DNA of 64,000 bases, taken from positions 14,448 to 78,447 of the forward strand of contig JBJXGZ010000023.1 of NCBI GenBank assembly GCA_046160625.1. Direction: 5' to 3'. Under the pieces are notes generated by a model. The model did not search any database, had not been told where the DNA came from, and was given only the letters and a program-made list of their open reading frames with translations. This DNA is from M3007 sp046160625 (GTDB lineage: Bacteria > Bacteroidota > Bacteroidia > Chitinophagales > Saprospiraceae). A program made the position numbers and the translations under genes. Positions 1 through 8,240 of the stretch are shown here, piece after piece. Position 1 is the stretch's first letter, and each line of letters starts with the position of its first letter.

Positions 1-1141
1 CGGAAAGACAGAGCACGGCACACCATGCGAATTGTATCCAAAGCGCAAAACCCGGCACACCATTGGCGTTCAGATTTTTCATTTTGTCAAAGAAAAGCCC
101 GTCCATGGCCATGGACTGATAGAGCCGCGAGCCAGACAGCACAAGGCCGTTGTTGCAACCAAAGGTGGAAATCATGATGATAACGGCCATTAGGACACCG
201 CCGCCTAGACCGAGCATGGCCGTGAGCGCAGCCGTGCCTACTCGGTCTTGCGTGGCGTATTGGATGCCTTTGCTGAGCACATCGCCGCCAGCAGCATCGC
301 CCCAGAAAGGCAGCACGCAGAGATAGGCGACATTGGCCAACATGTATAAAATAGTAACCCCGATCACACCCATTCCGAGGGCGAGCGGCACATTGCGCTT
401 GGGGTTCTCGATTTCTCCGGCAATAAAGGTCACGTTGTTCCAGGCATCGCTGCTGAACAAGGAACCTACCATGGCCACGCCGATTGCCGAGCTAATGGCC
501 AGTAAGCCAATAGATTCCGTAGATTTCAGGTTGTTAAAAAAGTTGTCAAAGTTGAGTGCCACCACTTCGGGGTTGTTGTACACAAATAATCCCAGAATAA
601 TCAACAGCCCCAGCGAAAGGGCCTTTGCCGTAGTCAGCACGTTTTGAATCAGCGCGCCCGTTTGCAGTCCGCGGGTGTTGAGATAGGTCAGTACGAACAG
701 GGAAGCGATGGCCAGCAATTGGGCTGCGGAAAGTTTGACAAAGCCCAAATCAGCCAGAATATTTTCCGGGCCAAGCGCCGGAACGAGCACCCCGGTGAAC
801 TTGGCAAAAGCTACCGCCACTGCCGCAATCGTACCGCTCTGAATCACGGCGAACATGGCCCAGCCAAACAAAAAGGCCACCATCTCGCCGTAGGATTCTT
901 TGAGGTATTGGTATTGTCCGCCGCTTTTGGGGAACATCCCCGCCAGTTCGCCATACGAGAGCGCGGCAATGAGCGTCATCACCCCGGTAATGGCCCAGGC
1001 CAGCAGCAGTAGAAATGGACTGCCGAGCACCCGGCCCATATCAGCACTTACGATGAAAATACCGGAGCCGATCATGCTGCCGGAAACGATGAAGGTGGCG
1101 GTTAATAGAGATACTTTTTTAGGTGTAGCGGATTGCGACAT
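1..1141 (-). CDS. APC-family amino acid permease, 3' end cut off by the window edge
   Basis: Inner-membrane transporter of the amino acid-polyamine-organocation superfamily; the substrate cannot be told. Reading from the ATG at 1141, the protein starts MSQSATPKKVSLLTATFIVS and continues with SGSMIGSGIFIVSADMG, the glycine-rich unwound first helix that binds substrate in this family. At least nine further hydrophobic segments follow before the window edge, about 380 residues in, so the C-terminus is missing. A family member usually has 430-500 residues. The reading frame is open to base 1. The gene is divergent from malQ, with a 270-bp gap that holds AT-rich repeats. Family assignment is firm; specificity is not. 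Confidence 0.9.
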   Translation of the reverse strand, partial: MSQSATPKKVSLLTATFIVSGSMIGSGIFIVSADMGRVLGSPFLLLLAWAITGVMTLIAALSYGELAGMFPKSGGQYQYLKESYGEMVAFLFGWAMFAVIQSGTIAAVAVAFAKFTGVLVPALGPENILADLGFVKLSAAQLLAIASLFVLTYLNTRGLQTGALIQNVLTTAKALSLGLLIILGLFVYNNPEVVALNFDNFFNNLKSTESIGLLAISSAIGVAMVGSLFSSDAWNNVTFIAGEIENPKRNVPLALGMGVIGVTILYMLANVAYLCVLPFWGDAAGGDVLSKGIQYATQDRVGTAALTAMLGLGGGVLMAVIIMISTFGCNNGLVLSGSRLYQSMAMDGLFFDKMKNLNANGVPGFALWIQFAWCAVLCLS

Positions 1142-1413
1142 GACGTTGAAATGATATTTTAAACCGTAAAATTTTAAACCGGAAAATGTAAAACTGCAAA
1201 ACTAAACGAAGATAAGACGCTGAAAATCAAATATTCAGGGCCATATGTGGAGTGGTATTAGATATTGCGGTTCTCCTGTTTACCTGCCAACAGGCATGGG
1301 TTTAAAATTTGCGGATTAATGTAATAATGAGATAGCATAACAAATTTCATAGGCGCCAAAGGTAGTATCGCATTTTAAAAATCCTAACGAACTTTACCGC
1401 TTCAATCATTTCC
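1142..1413. repeat. AT-rich spacer with 'aaaccg/gcggtt' repeat units
   Basis: No gene is visible between the permease and malQ, which are divergent. At 1158-1206 there are several copies of a short unit resembling taaaacYgSaaaa, and 1265-1282 carries the complementary ttgcggttctcctgttta. The same family (taaacaggaaaaccgcaaaa) forms a large inverted repeat at 30668-30813 and recurs at 48380-48590. The promoters of both flanking genes must lie here, but no convincing -33/-7 pair was found. Confidence 0.55.
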
Positions 1414-4137
1414 ATGAAAATCCACTTCTACCTGCGCTACGCCACAAAGTTTGGCGAATCCTTTTCGCTCTGTCTCCTAAATGGCGTCCGGCATCATCTC
1501 GAATACCTGAGCGATGACTTTTGTATCGCTAGTCTCGATATTGATGCATCGCATTACAAGGATGGTCTGGCATATTCTTATGAATTTCATACAGCCAACG
1601 GACTCACCAAGCCCGAAGCCGACCCGCATCGCCGACTCGATTTTGTTGATTTGAATTCCCCAACGCTGGAGGTTTACGACTTTTTCAACCCCATGGGTTT
1701 GCTGGAAAATGTGTTCACGACACAGCCATTCCGCTCACGCGAGGTTTTGAGCGTTGAGAAAACTCCAACAAAGCATTCGCTAGCTAGGCATGTATTTCGG
1801 GTTAAAGCCCCGCTTTTAAAGGCTGATGAGGAAATCTGCCTGCTTGGGCACGGTAAAGCCCTCCGCAATTGGGACACCGCCGCGCCTATCCTGTTGAAAA
1901 ACACGGGTGCCTGGTGGGAAACCCGCCTCGACCTTTCGGAAGAGGAATTTCCGTTGAGTTATAAATACGGTGTTTGGAATGCTCGAACAAACAAATTCCT
2001 GGGTTTTGAAGAAGGCGGAAACCGTCCGATTTACGCTGGCCAAAGTCTAGTGTCCAGTGTCCAACGTCCAAAATCTTTCCTCAACGACAATTTTGCGCGT
2101 CTGCCATTGCCCACCTGGAAAGGCGCGGGTGTAGCCATTCCGGTGTTCAGTTTGCGCAGTAAAAAAAGTTGGGGCGTAGGCGAATTCACCGACCTTCCAC
2201 TGCTGGCAGATTGGTCAAAATCCGTAGGACTCAAACTCATCCAACTCCTGCCCATCAATGACACCACGGCCACGCATACCTGGAAAGATTCTTACCCTTA
2301 CGCGTCTGTTTCAGCCTTTGCATTGCATCCAATTTATGTGAATGTGGAAGCGGTAGCAGGGGAAAAATATGGCGCGATATTGAAACCTTTTTTGAAAAAA
2401 CAAAAGGCGTTAAACGCATTGGAAACCGTTGATTACGAGGCTGTTTTGCAAACCAAATGGGACATCCTTCGCCAACTATACGACCTGCAAAAAGCCGATT
2501 GGATTAAAGATGCGGATTATCAGGCTTACTATGAATCGAACAAACACTGGCTCGCGCCGTATGCCGTTTTTTGTTGGCTTCGAGATATAAACGGCACTTC
2601 AGATTTCAGCCAATGGAGCAAACATTCAAGGTTTAAACAGACTGAAATTGAAAAGCTGCTCGCCCCTCTCCATCCTGCTAATCCTGTCCATCCTGTCAAA
2701 AAAAACACAGCCAAGTCTGTCAACGACTCCGACCAAATCGGCCTGCATCTCTTCGTCCAGTGGCACTTGCACCTCCAACTAAAAGCCGCCGCCGACTACG
2801 CCCACGCCCACGGTCTTTCCCTGAAAGGCGACATCCCCATCGGCATCTACCGCTACTCCTGCGATGCCTGGGTAGCGCCGGATTTGTATGACATGAATGC
2901 TCAAGCGGGCGCACCACCTGATGATTTTGCCGAAAAAGGCCAAAACTGGGGCTTCCCGACTTACAATTGGGCTAAAATGAAAGCCGATGGTTTTGCCTGG
3001 TGGAAGCAGCGTTTTGAGCAAATGAGCCTGTATTTCGACGCCTTTCGTATTGACCACATCCTTGGTTTTTTCCGCATCTGGAGCATTCCGATGGATGCAG
3101 TGGAGGGTATTTTGGGACAATTTATTCCGGCCATACCTGTCACAGAAGAGGAGTTTAGAAAAGCCGGCATTGGTTTTGATCACGAGCGTTTGTGCCGCCC
3201 TTACATTACGGAAGCGGTATTGGACGAGGTATTCGATAAAGATGCGGCTCAGGTGGCAGAGCAGTTTTTAGTAGCACGGCCCGATGGCCGTTACAGTTTC
3301 AAGCCGGAGTTTGACACGCAACGTGAAATAAAAGCCTGGATGAAAAGTCAGCCGCCGAACGATTTTCTCGGTCTGGTGCGGGATGGGCTGTATAGCCTCG
3401 TTTCCAATGTGATTTTATTAGAATCTCCGGGCGGTGGTTATGCCTTCCGCTTTGGTATTGAAAAAACTACCTCTTTCCAGCACCTTCCAGAAGGCATAAA
3501 AGCCGCGCTCAAAGCCTTGTATGTTGATTATTTCTACCGTCGACAAGATGATTTCTGGCAACGGGAAGCCATGGGAAAACTGCCCGCGCTAAAAGCCGCC
3601 ACCCAAATGCTCATTTGCGGTGAAGACCTTGGCATGGTTCCCGGATGTGTCCCGGATGTGATGAAGGAACTCGGCATCCTCAGCCTCGAAATCCAGCGGA
3701 TGCCCAAGGCGGCAGGCGCGACGTTCTTCCACCCAAAAGATGCTCCTTATCTCTCCGTGGTGACGCCCAGTACCCACGATATGAGCACTTTACGCGGCTG
3801 GTGGGAAGAAGACCGAGCGCTGACACAGCGTTTCTATAATGAAATGCTGCAACGCTCTGGCGAAGCGCCCTACTTCTGCGAGGCATGGGTGAACAAGATT
3901 TTGCTTGAGCAACATTTCCATTCGCCTGCCATGTGGGCCATTTTCCAACTGCAAGACCTGCTGGGCATGGACGCAACACTCCGTCGCAAAAACCCGCACG
4001 ACGAACGGATTAATATCCCTGCGAATCCGAAACATTATTGGCGTTATCGGGTGCATATTGAGTTGGAGGATTTGATGAAAGCGGAGGGGTTTAATAAAGA
4101 AATAAAGAAAATGGTTGTCGAAAGTGGACGGGGGTGA
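1414..4137 (+). CDS. malQ: 4-alpha-glucanotransferase (amylomaltase), GH77, with N-terminal starch-binding domains
   Basis: Cytoplasmic GH77 enzyme that transfers alpha-1,4-glucan segments between maltodextrins and so takes part in maltose and glycogen use. The 907 residues fit the long bacteroidal form: two CBM20-like starch-binding modules in about the first 230 residues, then the catalytic barrel. The three catalytic acids are visible: nucleophile D547 in FDAFRIDHILG, acid/base E737 in CGEDLG, and D789 in TPSTHD. Two stretches look foreign: residues 211-221, where the DNA is a run of 7-base units, and residues 420-431 (HPANPVHPVKKN), which match the ATCCTGTnn repeat found between genes elsewhere here. 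The gene stands alone, with no other maltose gene adjacent. Confidence 0.95.
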   Translation: MKIHFYLRYATKFGESFSLCLLNGVRHHLEYLSDDFCIASLDIDASHYKDGLAYSYEFHTANGLTKPEADPHRRLDFVDLNSPTLEVYDFFNPMGLLENVFTTQPFRSREVLSVEKTPTKHSLARHVFRVKAPLLKADEEICLLGHGKALRNWDTAAPILLKNTGAWWETRLDLSEEEFPLSYKYGVWNARTNKFLGFEEGGNRPIYAGQSLVSSVQRPKSFLNDNFARLPLPTWKGAGVAIPVFSLRSKKSWGVGEFTDLPLLADWSKSVGLKLIQLLPINDTTATHTWKDSYPYASVSAFALHPIYVNVEAVAGEKYGAILKPFLKKQKALNALETVDYEAVLQTKWDILRQLYDLQKADWIKDADYQAYYESNKHWLAPYAVFCWLRDINGTSDFSQWSKHSRFKQTEIEKLLAPLHPANPVHPVKKNTAKSVNDSDQIGLHLFVQWHLHLQLKAAADYAHAHGLSLKGDIPIGIYRYSCDAWVAPDLYDMNAQAGAPPDDFAEKGQNWGFPTYNWAKMKADGFAWWKQRFEQMSLYFDAFRIDHILGFFRIWSIPMDAVEGILGQFIPAIPVTEEEFRKAGIGFDHERLCRPYITEAVLDEVFDKDAAQVAEQFLVARPDGRYSFKPEFDTQREIKAWMKSQPPNDFLGLVRDGLYSLVSNVILLESPGGGYAFRFGIEKTTSFQHLPEGIKAALKALYVDYFYRRQDDFWQREAMGKLPALKAATQMLICGEDLGMVPGCVPDVMKELGILSLEIQRMPKAAGATFFHPKDAPYLSVVTPSTHDMSTLRGWWEEDRALTQRFYNEMLQRSGEAPYFCEAWVNKILLEQHFHSPAMWAIFQLQDLLGMDATLRRKNPHDERINIPANPKHYWRYRVHIELEDLMKAEGFNKEIKKMVVESGRG
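2047..2075 (+). repeat. Heptamer repeat inside malQ (copy 1)
   Basis: Four 7-base units in a row, tagtgtc-cagtgtc-caacgtc-caaaatc, lie in frame within malQ and encode residues about 211-221, just before the glucan-transferase barrel. The period of seven does not match the codon period, which argues for a repeat origin rather than a protein repeat. Confidence 0.6.
2671..2706 (+). repeat. ATCCTGTnn repeat inside malQ (copy 2)
   Basis: A stretch with 9-base period (atcctgcta-atcctgtcc-atcctgtca) followed by an A-run lies in frame within malQ and encodes residues 420-431. It matches 27 of 32 bases of the arm at 56798-56829 and resembles the arm at 20358-20389, both of which lie between genes. 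Confidence 0.75.
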
Positions 4138-4157
4138 AACAATGAAAATATCGTATC

Positions 4158-4739
4158 ATGAAAAAACTACTGCTCGTATGCCTAATCATCTATCCGTTTT
4201 CAATTTTTTCGCAATCTGTACCCAGATGTGTGGATAAATTTTTTGAGGGTTTTTATAATGGAGGACTAGTATTTGAAGCCGAATTGAGTAGGTTTGAATT
4301 TAATAGTTCGGAACCAATCTTATTGACTGCATACATTAGGAATAGCTCTAAATCTGACACTAGTAACTCCGTTAGTTTGTTAATGCTTGCTGATGGTGGT
4401 GGCTACAATTTTTCTTTAATCAATATGAATAGTGGAGTTGTAGAAACAATTTCGGACCAAGAATTAGGTGGCTTTAAGATAGAATTGAATTTTTTGCAAA
4501 AAATTATTGCGCCAGGGGAGCGAGTGAAAGCTTTTACGATTGATTTGAGCGAGTTTACAATAAAGAAACCGCTTTTTCCTATGAGTAATTTGCACGGACT
4601 AACAGCAGTCTATACTGCGGAGTTTCCACAACCCGTCCCCAGATATGTTTCATTAGGGAAAGGGCATTATCAATTCATTTGGTACGCCCATTGTTATGGC
4701 AAAATAATGTGTATGCCGCTATTTTTTGAAATCAAGTAA
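4158..4739 (+). CDS. Secreted protein of unknown function
   Basis: 193 residues beginning with a clear signal peptide (MKKLLLVCLIIYPFSIFSQS, cleavage about residue 20), so the product is periplasmic or exported. The remainder has no motif I recognise. It contains short beta-rich stretches and four or five cysteines in the mature part, including a C-terminal pair in HCYGKIMC, which could form disulfides. The gene is clearly richer in A+T than malQ and the AraC gene on either side and uses many TTA, AAT and ATA codons, so it may have arrived by transfer. It begins 20 bp after malQ and its 3' end overlaps the longest form of the AraC gene, so it may be cotranscribed with both. Confidence 0.75.
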   Translation: MKKLLLVCLIIYPFSIFSQSVPRCVDKFFEGFYNGGLVFEAELSRFEFNSSEPILLTAYIRNSSKSDTSNSVSLLMLADGGGYNFSLINMNSGVVETISDQELGGFKIELNFLQKIIAPGERVKAFTIDLSEFTIKKPLFPMSNLHGLTAVYTAEFPQPVPRYVSLGKGHYQFIWYAHCYGKIMCMPLFFEIK

Positions 4740-5568
4740 CCCCATCCTTGTGACCTTCCGCTTCCACCAACCCAGCTTCCCACTCAATCTCGCAGTAGAA
4801 AACATCATATTCTACGAAGGCTATTCCCCGCCGCACCAAAAGGAGCGCCTGCTGCCCGACGGTGGAATAGATCTGGTGATTGACCTGACGCAAGTGCCTA
4901 AGAATCTGTACGATAACGAGGATTTCGGGCGCTACACTACCTTCAAAAAATCCTGGATTTCGGGCTTCCGGCGAGCGTTTATCACCATTGATGCGGGGCA
5001 AAATTCGAGCATGATGGTTGTGCGTTTTCGGGCGGGGGCGGCAAATTTTCTGTTCAAATTTCCCTTGACCGAACTCGCCGATTCCGTGGTGGAAATGGAT
5101 ACGATTTGGGGCAGCGATTTCCTTCATTTGCGGGAACACTTGCTAGAACAGCCGACGCCGGAAGCAAAAATCACGGCATTAGAAAGCTGGCTGCTCCGCC
5201 ATTTGCAACCTGAATCAGCGCCTCACCCCGTGGTAGGTTACGCGCTTGAGCGCATTCACCAAAGCCCGCAATTGCTCACCATCGCCGACATACAAGCGAA
5301 GACAGGTTTTAGCAACAAGCACTTTATCCATCTTTTTGAAAAACACGTCGGCACTGCCCCCAAAACGTACCTGCGAACCATCAAATTCCAGCGGGTGTTG
5401 GCCGAAATAGAAAAGGCGAAAAAAATCAATTGGAATGACCTCGTGTATAGTTGTGGCTACTATGATCAGGCACATTTTATCAAGGAATTCCGGCATTTTT
5501 CGGGGTTGAATCCAAGGGCTTATCTGGCGGAGCGCGGGGAGTATTTGAATTATATCCCGGTGAAATAA
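4726..5568 (+). CDS. AraC-family transcriptional regulator
   Basis: Transcription factor whose C-terminal third (about residues 180-275) is an AraC/XylS double helix-turn-helix: LTIADIQAKTGFSNKHFIHL forms the first unit and YSCGYYDQAHFIKEFRHFSG the second, ending in the usual F...G.NPRAY. The N-terminal part (PPHQKERLLPDGGIDLVIDL) resembles the beta-barrel sensor domain of bacteroidal AraC proteins (DUF6597 type); its ligand is unknown. The longest frame opens with TTG at 4726, overlapping the previous gene by 14 bp; a GTG at 4750, ten bases after that gene's stop, is an equally good start. A 33-bp perfect palindrome begins three bases after the stop codon. Confidence 0.9.
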   Translation: MKSSNPILVTFRFHQPSFPLNLAVENIIFYEGYSPPHQKERLLPDGGIDLVIDLTQVPKNLYDNEDFGRYTTFKKSWISGFRRAFITIDAGQNSSMMVVRFRAGAANFLFKFPLTELADSVVEMDTIWGSDFLHLREHLLEQPTPEAKITALESWLLRHLQPESAPHPVVGYALERIHQSPQLLTIADIQAKTGFSNKHFIHLFEKHVGTAPKTYLRTIKFQRVLAEIEKAKKINWNDLVYSCGYYDQAHFIKEFRHFSGLNPRAYLAERGEYLNYIPVK

Positions 5569-5571
5569 CCT

Positions 5572-5604
5572 ACCCGTCCTACGGCTTGAAGCCGTAGGAC
5601 GGGT
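5572..5604. repeat. 33-bp perfect palindrome downstream of the AraC gene
   Basis: Two 16-bp arms (acccgtcctacggctt and its complement) around a single G. It starts three bases after the AraC stop codon. No T-run follows on either strand, so it looks more like a repetitive palindromic element than a standard rho-independent terminator, although it could stabilise the 3' end of the message. Confidence 0.8.
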
Positions 5605-5650
5605 GAGCAGCGAGGTAATTTTTTTACAATACAGCCACCTGCACACCACC

Positions 5651-5658
5651 TACTTTTG
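5651..5658 (+). promoter_or_regulatory. Bacteroidota -7 promoter element (TACTTTTG)
   Basis: Exact match to the TAnnTTTG -7 consensus, 17 bases before the ATG of the propeller lipoprotein gene. No clean TTTG -33 box is present about 20 bases upstream. Confidence 0.5.
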
Positions 5659-5675
5659 CCCCAAAATAAAACTTT

Positions 5676-6641
5676 ATGTTTAAAAATATTTTGCTACTCG
5701 TTGGTTTTGGAGTATTCATTTGCTTGGGCTGTTCAAAAAAAATGAATACCCAAAAGACTTTTCAAAACCTGAAAATCGCCTGCAACATCCTGGAAACCAG
5801 GGACAATGGCTATTATGAAGTCTATGTGATGAACATTGATGGCACTGCAAAAACCAATGTGACCCGCCACCCCGACGTGGCTTGGACCTATCAGGCTTGG
5901 GACGACAAACTCTTTTTTATTTCTGACCGTGATACCTGTGCTCGTTGCTATTTCCTGTACGAATCCGATGCCGATGGGAACTATCTTCGGAAAATTAGCG
6001 ACCTACAACTCGAAGATTCGTGGATGGACACTCGCCACAACGGGAAGGAATTCATAGTGTCAGGGCGAATTGGCAAAATGATTCGTCACCAGTTGTATTT
6101 GATCAATTCAAAAAGTGGCAGTTTCCGGCAAATCACCACCGATACAACGGCCATTTATTCCGATCCCTGTTTTTCACCCAATGGCAAACAAATCGTGTAC
6201 CGCCACAAAAAAAATCGCCGCGACCGTTACGAAAAAGCCGAACTCTGGATAATGAATACAGATGGCACAGGTTTGCCTCGTCAACTCACGCATTATCCGC
6301 CAAGCGATACCACGGCAAAATGGCACGATTATCACGCCGGGCCACCCCATTGGAATGCACAGGCCGGGTTTATTACTTACCAGTCATTACAGGGAGGGAA
6401 ATACAGCATTTACGCCATCACACCAGATGGAAAACAGAATTTCAAATTGGCCGATTTCCCGCTTGAAGCCGGTTGGCATGATTGGAGTCCCGACGGCAAG
6501 TGGCTGGCAATGGATATGTTCGACCACGAACAAACCCAGTTCGACATCTGGCTCTGGAACAGAAAAACCAAAGAACTCCGGCAATTGACCAACTCGCAAA
6601 AGTTTGAGCAATCGCCCGTTTTTGTACAGAAAAAACATTGA
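5676..6641 (+). CDS. TolB/PD40-type beta-propeller lipoprotein
   Basis: 321-residue lipoprotein. The signal ends in LGCSKK, with lipidated cysteine about residue 19. The mature part is built of WD40-like PD40 repeats, each with the signature S/F-P-D-G-K (CFSPNGKQIVY, WNAQAGFITY, WSPDGKWLAMD), separated by 'DIWLWN'-type strands as in TolB and its relatives. Such propellers usually act as periplasmic binding or scaffold modules. No enzyme domain is fused to it. The next gene follows after 18 bp and is probably cotranscribed. Confidence 0.85.
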   Translation: MFKNILLLVGFGVFICLGCSKKMNTQKTFQNLKIACNILETRDNGYYEVYVMNIDGTAKTNVTRHPDVAWTYQAWDDKLFFISDRDTCARCYFLYESDADGNYLRKISDLQLEDSWMDTRHNGKEFIVSGRIGKMIRHQLYLINSKSGSFRQITTDTTAIYSDPCFSPNGKQIVYRHKKNRRDRYEKAELWIMNTDGTGLPRQLTHYPPSDTTAKWHDYHAGPPHWNAQAGFITYQSLQGGKYSIYAITPDGKQNFKLADFPLEAGWHDWSPDGKWLAMDMFDHEQTQFDIWLWNRKTKELRQLTNSQKFEQSPVFVQKKH

Positions 6642-6659
6642 CATCTAAACTTAAAAGCT

Positions 6660-7211
6660 ATGGATCAAGCAGAATTCACCAGGATCGAAAACCTCCAAAA
6701 AAACACCGGAAAAAACCTTGAGGAGTGGGAAAAAATTGCGCTCGCAAGTGGCTTCCAAAAGCACGGTGAAATCCTTCAGTTTCTGAAAGAGACACATCAA
6801 TTAGGGCATGGATACGCTAATTTCATTGTACATAAATCCTTTGCCACGGATGCCGGCTCTTCCGACGACAAAAGCCAACTCATTGAAAACCAGTACAAAG
6901 GCAAAGAGAATCTCCGTCCATTTTATGAGACCCTCATGGCGGAGATATTGAAGATTGGTCCTGATATTGAGATTGCGCCAAAAAATGCCTCGGTCAGCCT
7001 GCGCCGCAAAAAACAGTTTTGTCTTCTCGAACCGAAAACCAAAACCCGGCTGGAAGTGGGCATGAACATGAAGAACATTTCTGCTTCGGGCAAACTCGAA
7101 ACCAATCCGCCTGGAGGTATGTGTACACACAAAATCCGTGTGGAAAAAGCGGAGGACATTGATTCCGAACTGTTTGGGTGGATCCGTGAGGCGTATAGCC
7201 AGGCGGGCTAA
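6660..7211 (+). CDS. DUF4287 + DUF5655 protein
   Basis: 183 residues, cytoplasmic. The first 70 or so carry the DUF4287 pattern (TGKNLEEWEKIA...FLKETHQLGHGYAN) and the C-terminal half (KGKENLRPFYETLM ... GWIREAYSQA) matches DUF5655. The two domains are commonly fused in this way; their biochemical role is not known, although DUF5655 is often described as a possible DNA- or nucleotide-interacting module. Its TAA stop shares bases with the stop codon of pgeF on the other strand, so the two genes converge with a 4-bp overlap. Confidence 0.85.
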   Translation: MDQAEFTRIENLQKNTGKNLEEWEKIALASGFQKHGEILQFLKETHQLGHGYANFIVHKSFATDAGSSDDKSQLIENQYKGKENLRPFYETLMAEILKIGPDIEIAPKNASVSLRRKKQFCLLEPKTKTRLEVGMNMKNISASGKLETNPPGGMCTHKIRVEKAEDIDSELFGWIREAYSQAG

Positions 7212-7945
7212 CGCAGCCCGATGACGCCCATTCCACGACCCGTCACGCCCTTGTCTTTTCGATGCGAGAAAAAGTCGGCAGAGTGCCGCATGGTGCAGTA
7301 AGGTGAGATTTCAATTTGTGTTTCAGGTATACCAAACGCATGCAATTGCGCGGCGTTGGCTTTTTTCAAATCCACAAAAAACTTGCTCCGCTGAGCATCG
7401 AAGCGTTTGAACGGCTCGGCGAATGCTGCGGCTACCTCGTCGCCAACCTCGAAGGAACACTCGTCAATACAAGCGCCGATATATGCAAAGCAATCCTCCC
7501 CGCTTGTCCCGAAGGCTTTTTGCATGAAAACCAAGGTTTTAGCCACGATTTCTGTTACAGTACCGCGCCACCCCGCGTGTATGGCGGCCACTGCCTGTTG
7601 CCGTGCATCGTAGACCAAAATCGGGGTGCAATCCGCCACCGAAACCGCCAGCAAAATACCCGGCACATTCGTCACCAAGGCATCGAAACCCTCGCTACCG
7701 CCCGGTTCAGTGACGAGTCGGATTTGGTCGCCATGAACCTGTTTTGACCATGCCATTTTCACGGGTTGAAACCCAAGCTCGGCGCAAAAACGACGACGGT
7801 TTTCGGCCACGTTGGCAGGGTCGTCGTTGGTGCTTTTTCCAAGATTCAGCGATTGATATGGAGCCGGACTAACCCCGCCATACCGGGTGCTTTGCGCCGC
7901 AGCGAGTTTCGGGAATTGCTCAAAAATTGAGGGTCGTATCGTCAT
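7208..7945 (-). CDS. pgeF: PgeF/YfiH-family purine nucleoside phosphorylase (multicopper-oxidase-like fold)
   Basis: 245 residues counted from the ATG at 7945. The open frame runs on to 8068, but the added 41 residues are not family-like. Members of the YfiH/LACC1/PgeF family cleave purine nucleosides, and an edit function for peptidoglycan precursors is reported for the E. coli protein. The zinc/active-site triad is visible as H71 (SKQVHGD), C106 (VADCTPIL) and H123 (AIHAGWRG), and the C-terminal GRGMGVIGL is typical. Usual family length is about 240-250, supporting the start chosen. Confidence 0.92.
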   Translation of the reverse strand: MTIRPSIFEQFPKLAAAQSTRYGGVSPAPYQSLNLGKSTNDDPANVAENRRRFCAELGFQPVKMAWSKQVHGDQIRLVTEPGGSEGFDALVTNVPGILLAVSVADCTPILVYDARQQAVAAIHAGWRGTVTEIVAKTLVFMQKAFGTSGEDCFAYIGACIDECSFEVGDEVAAAFAEPFKRFDAQRSKFFVDLKKANAAQLHAFGIPETQIEISPYCTMRHSADFFSHRKDKGVTGRGMGVIGLR

Positions 7946-8240
7946 TACCAAAATGTCACCGCTACGCGGTTTGTTTTTGAAACTTAAGGTCAATAACCTA
8001 TTAAAAACCAGATAAAAAAATGCTCTTAAAGTAAGAAAAGCAAGGAAGAAATGTTTTGCAACCCTCAACTTTCTAAAGCTCCCAACATTTTAAACCCTCC
8101 AAAGTGTGCTTTTTATCGAATTTTAAAAACCTTGTCTCTATTAGCAGAAAAAAGCGATACACCCTGCGCTACTTTTGGATCGCCAACTACTTGTCTGGTC
8201 TCCCTAAATATCCCAATATCATAATATCAAATCCAACGCA

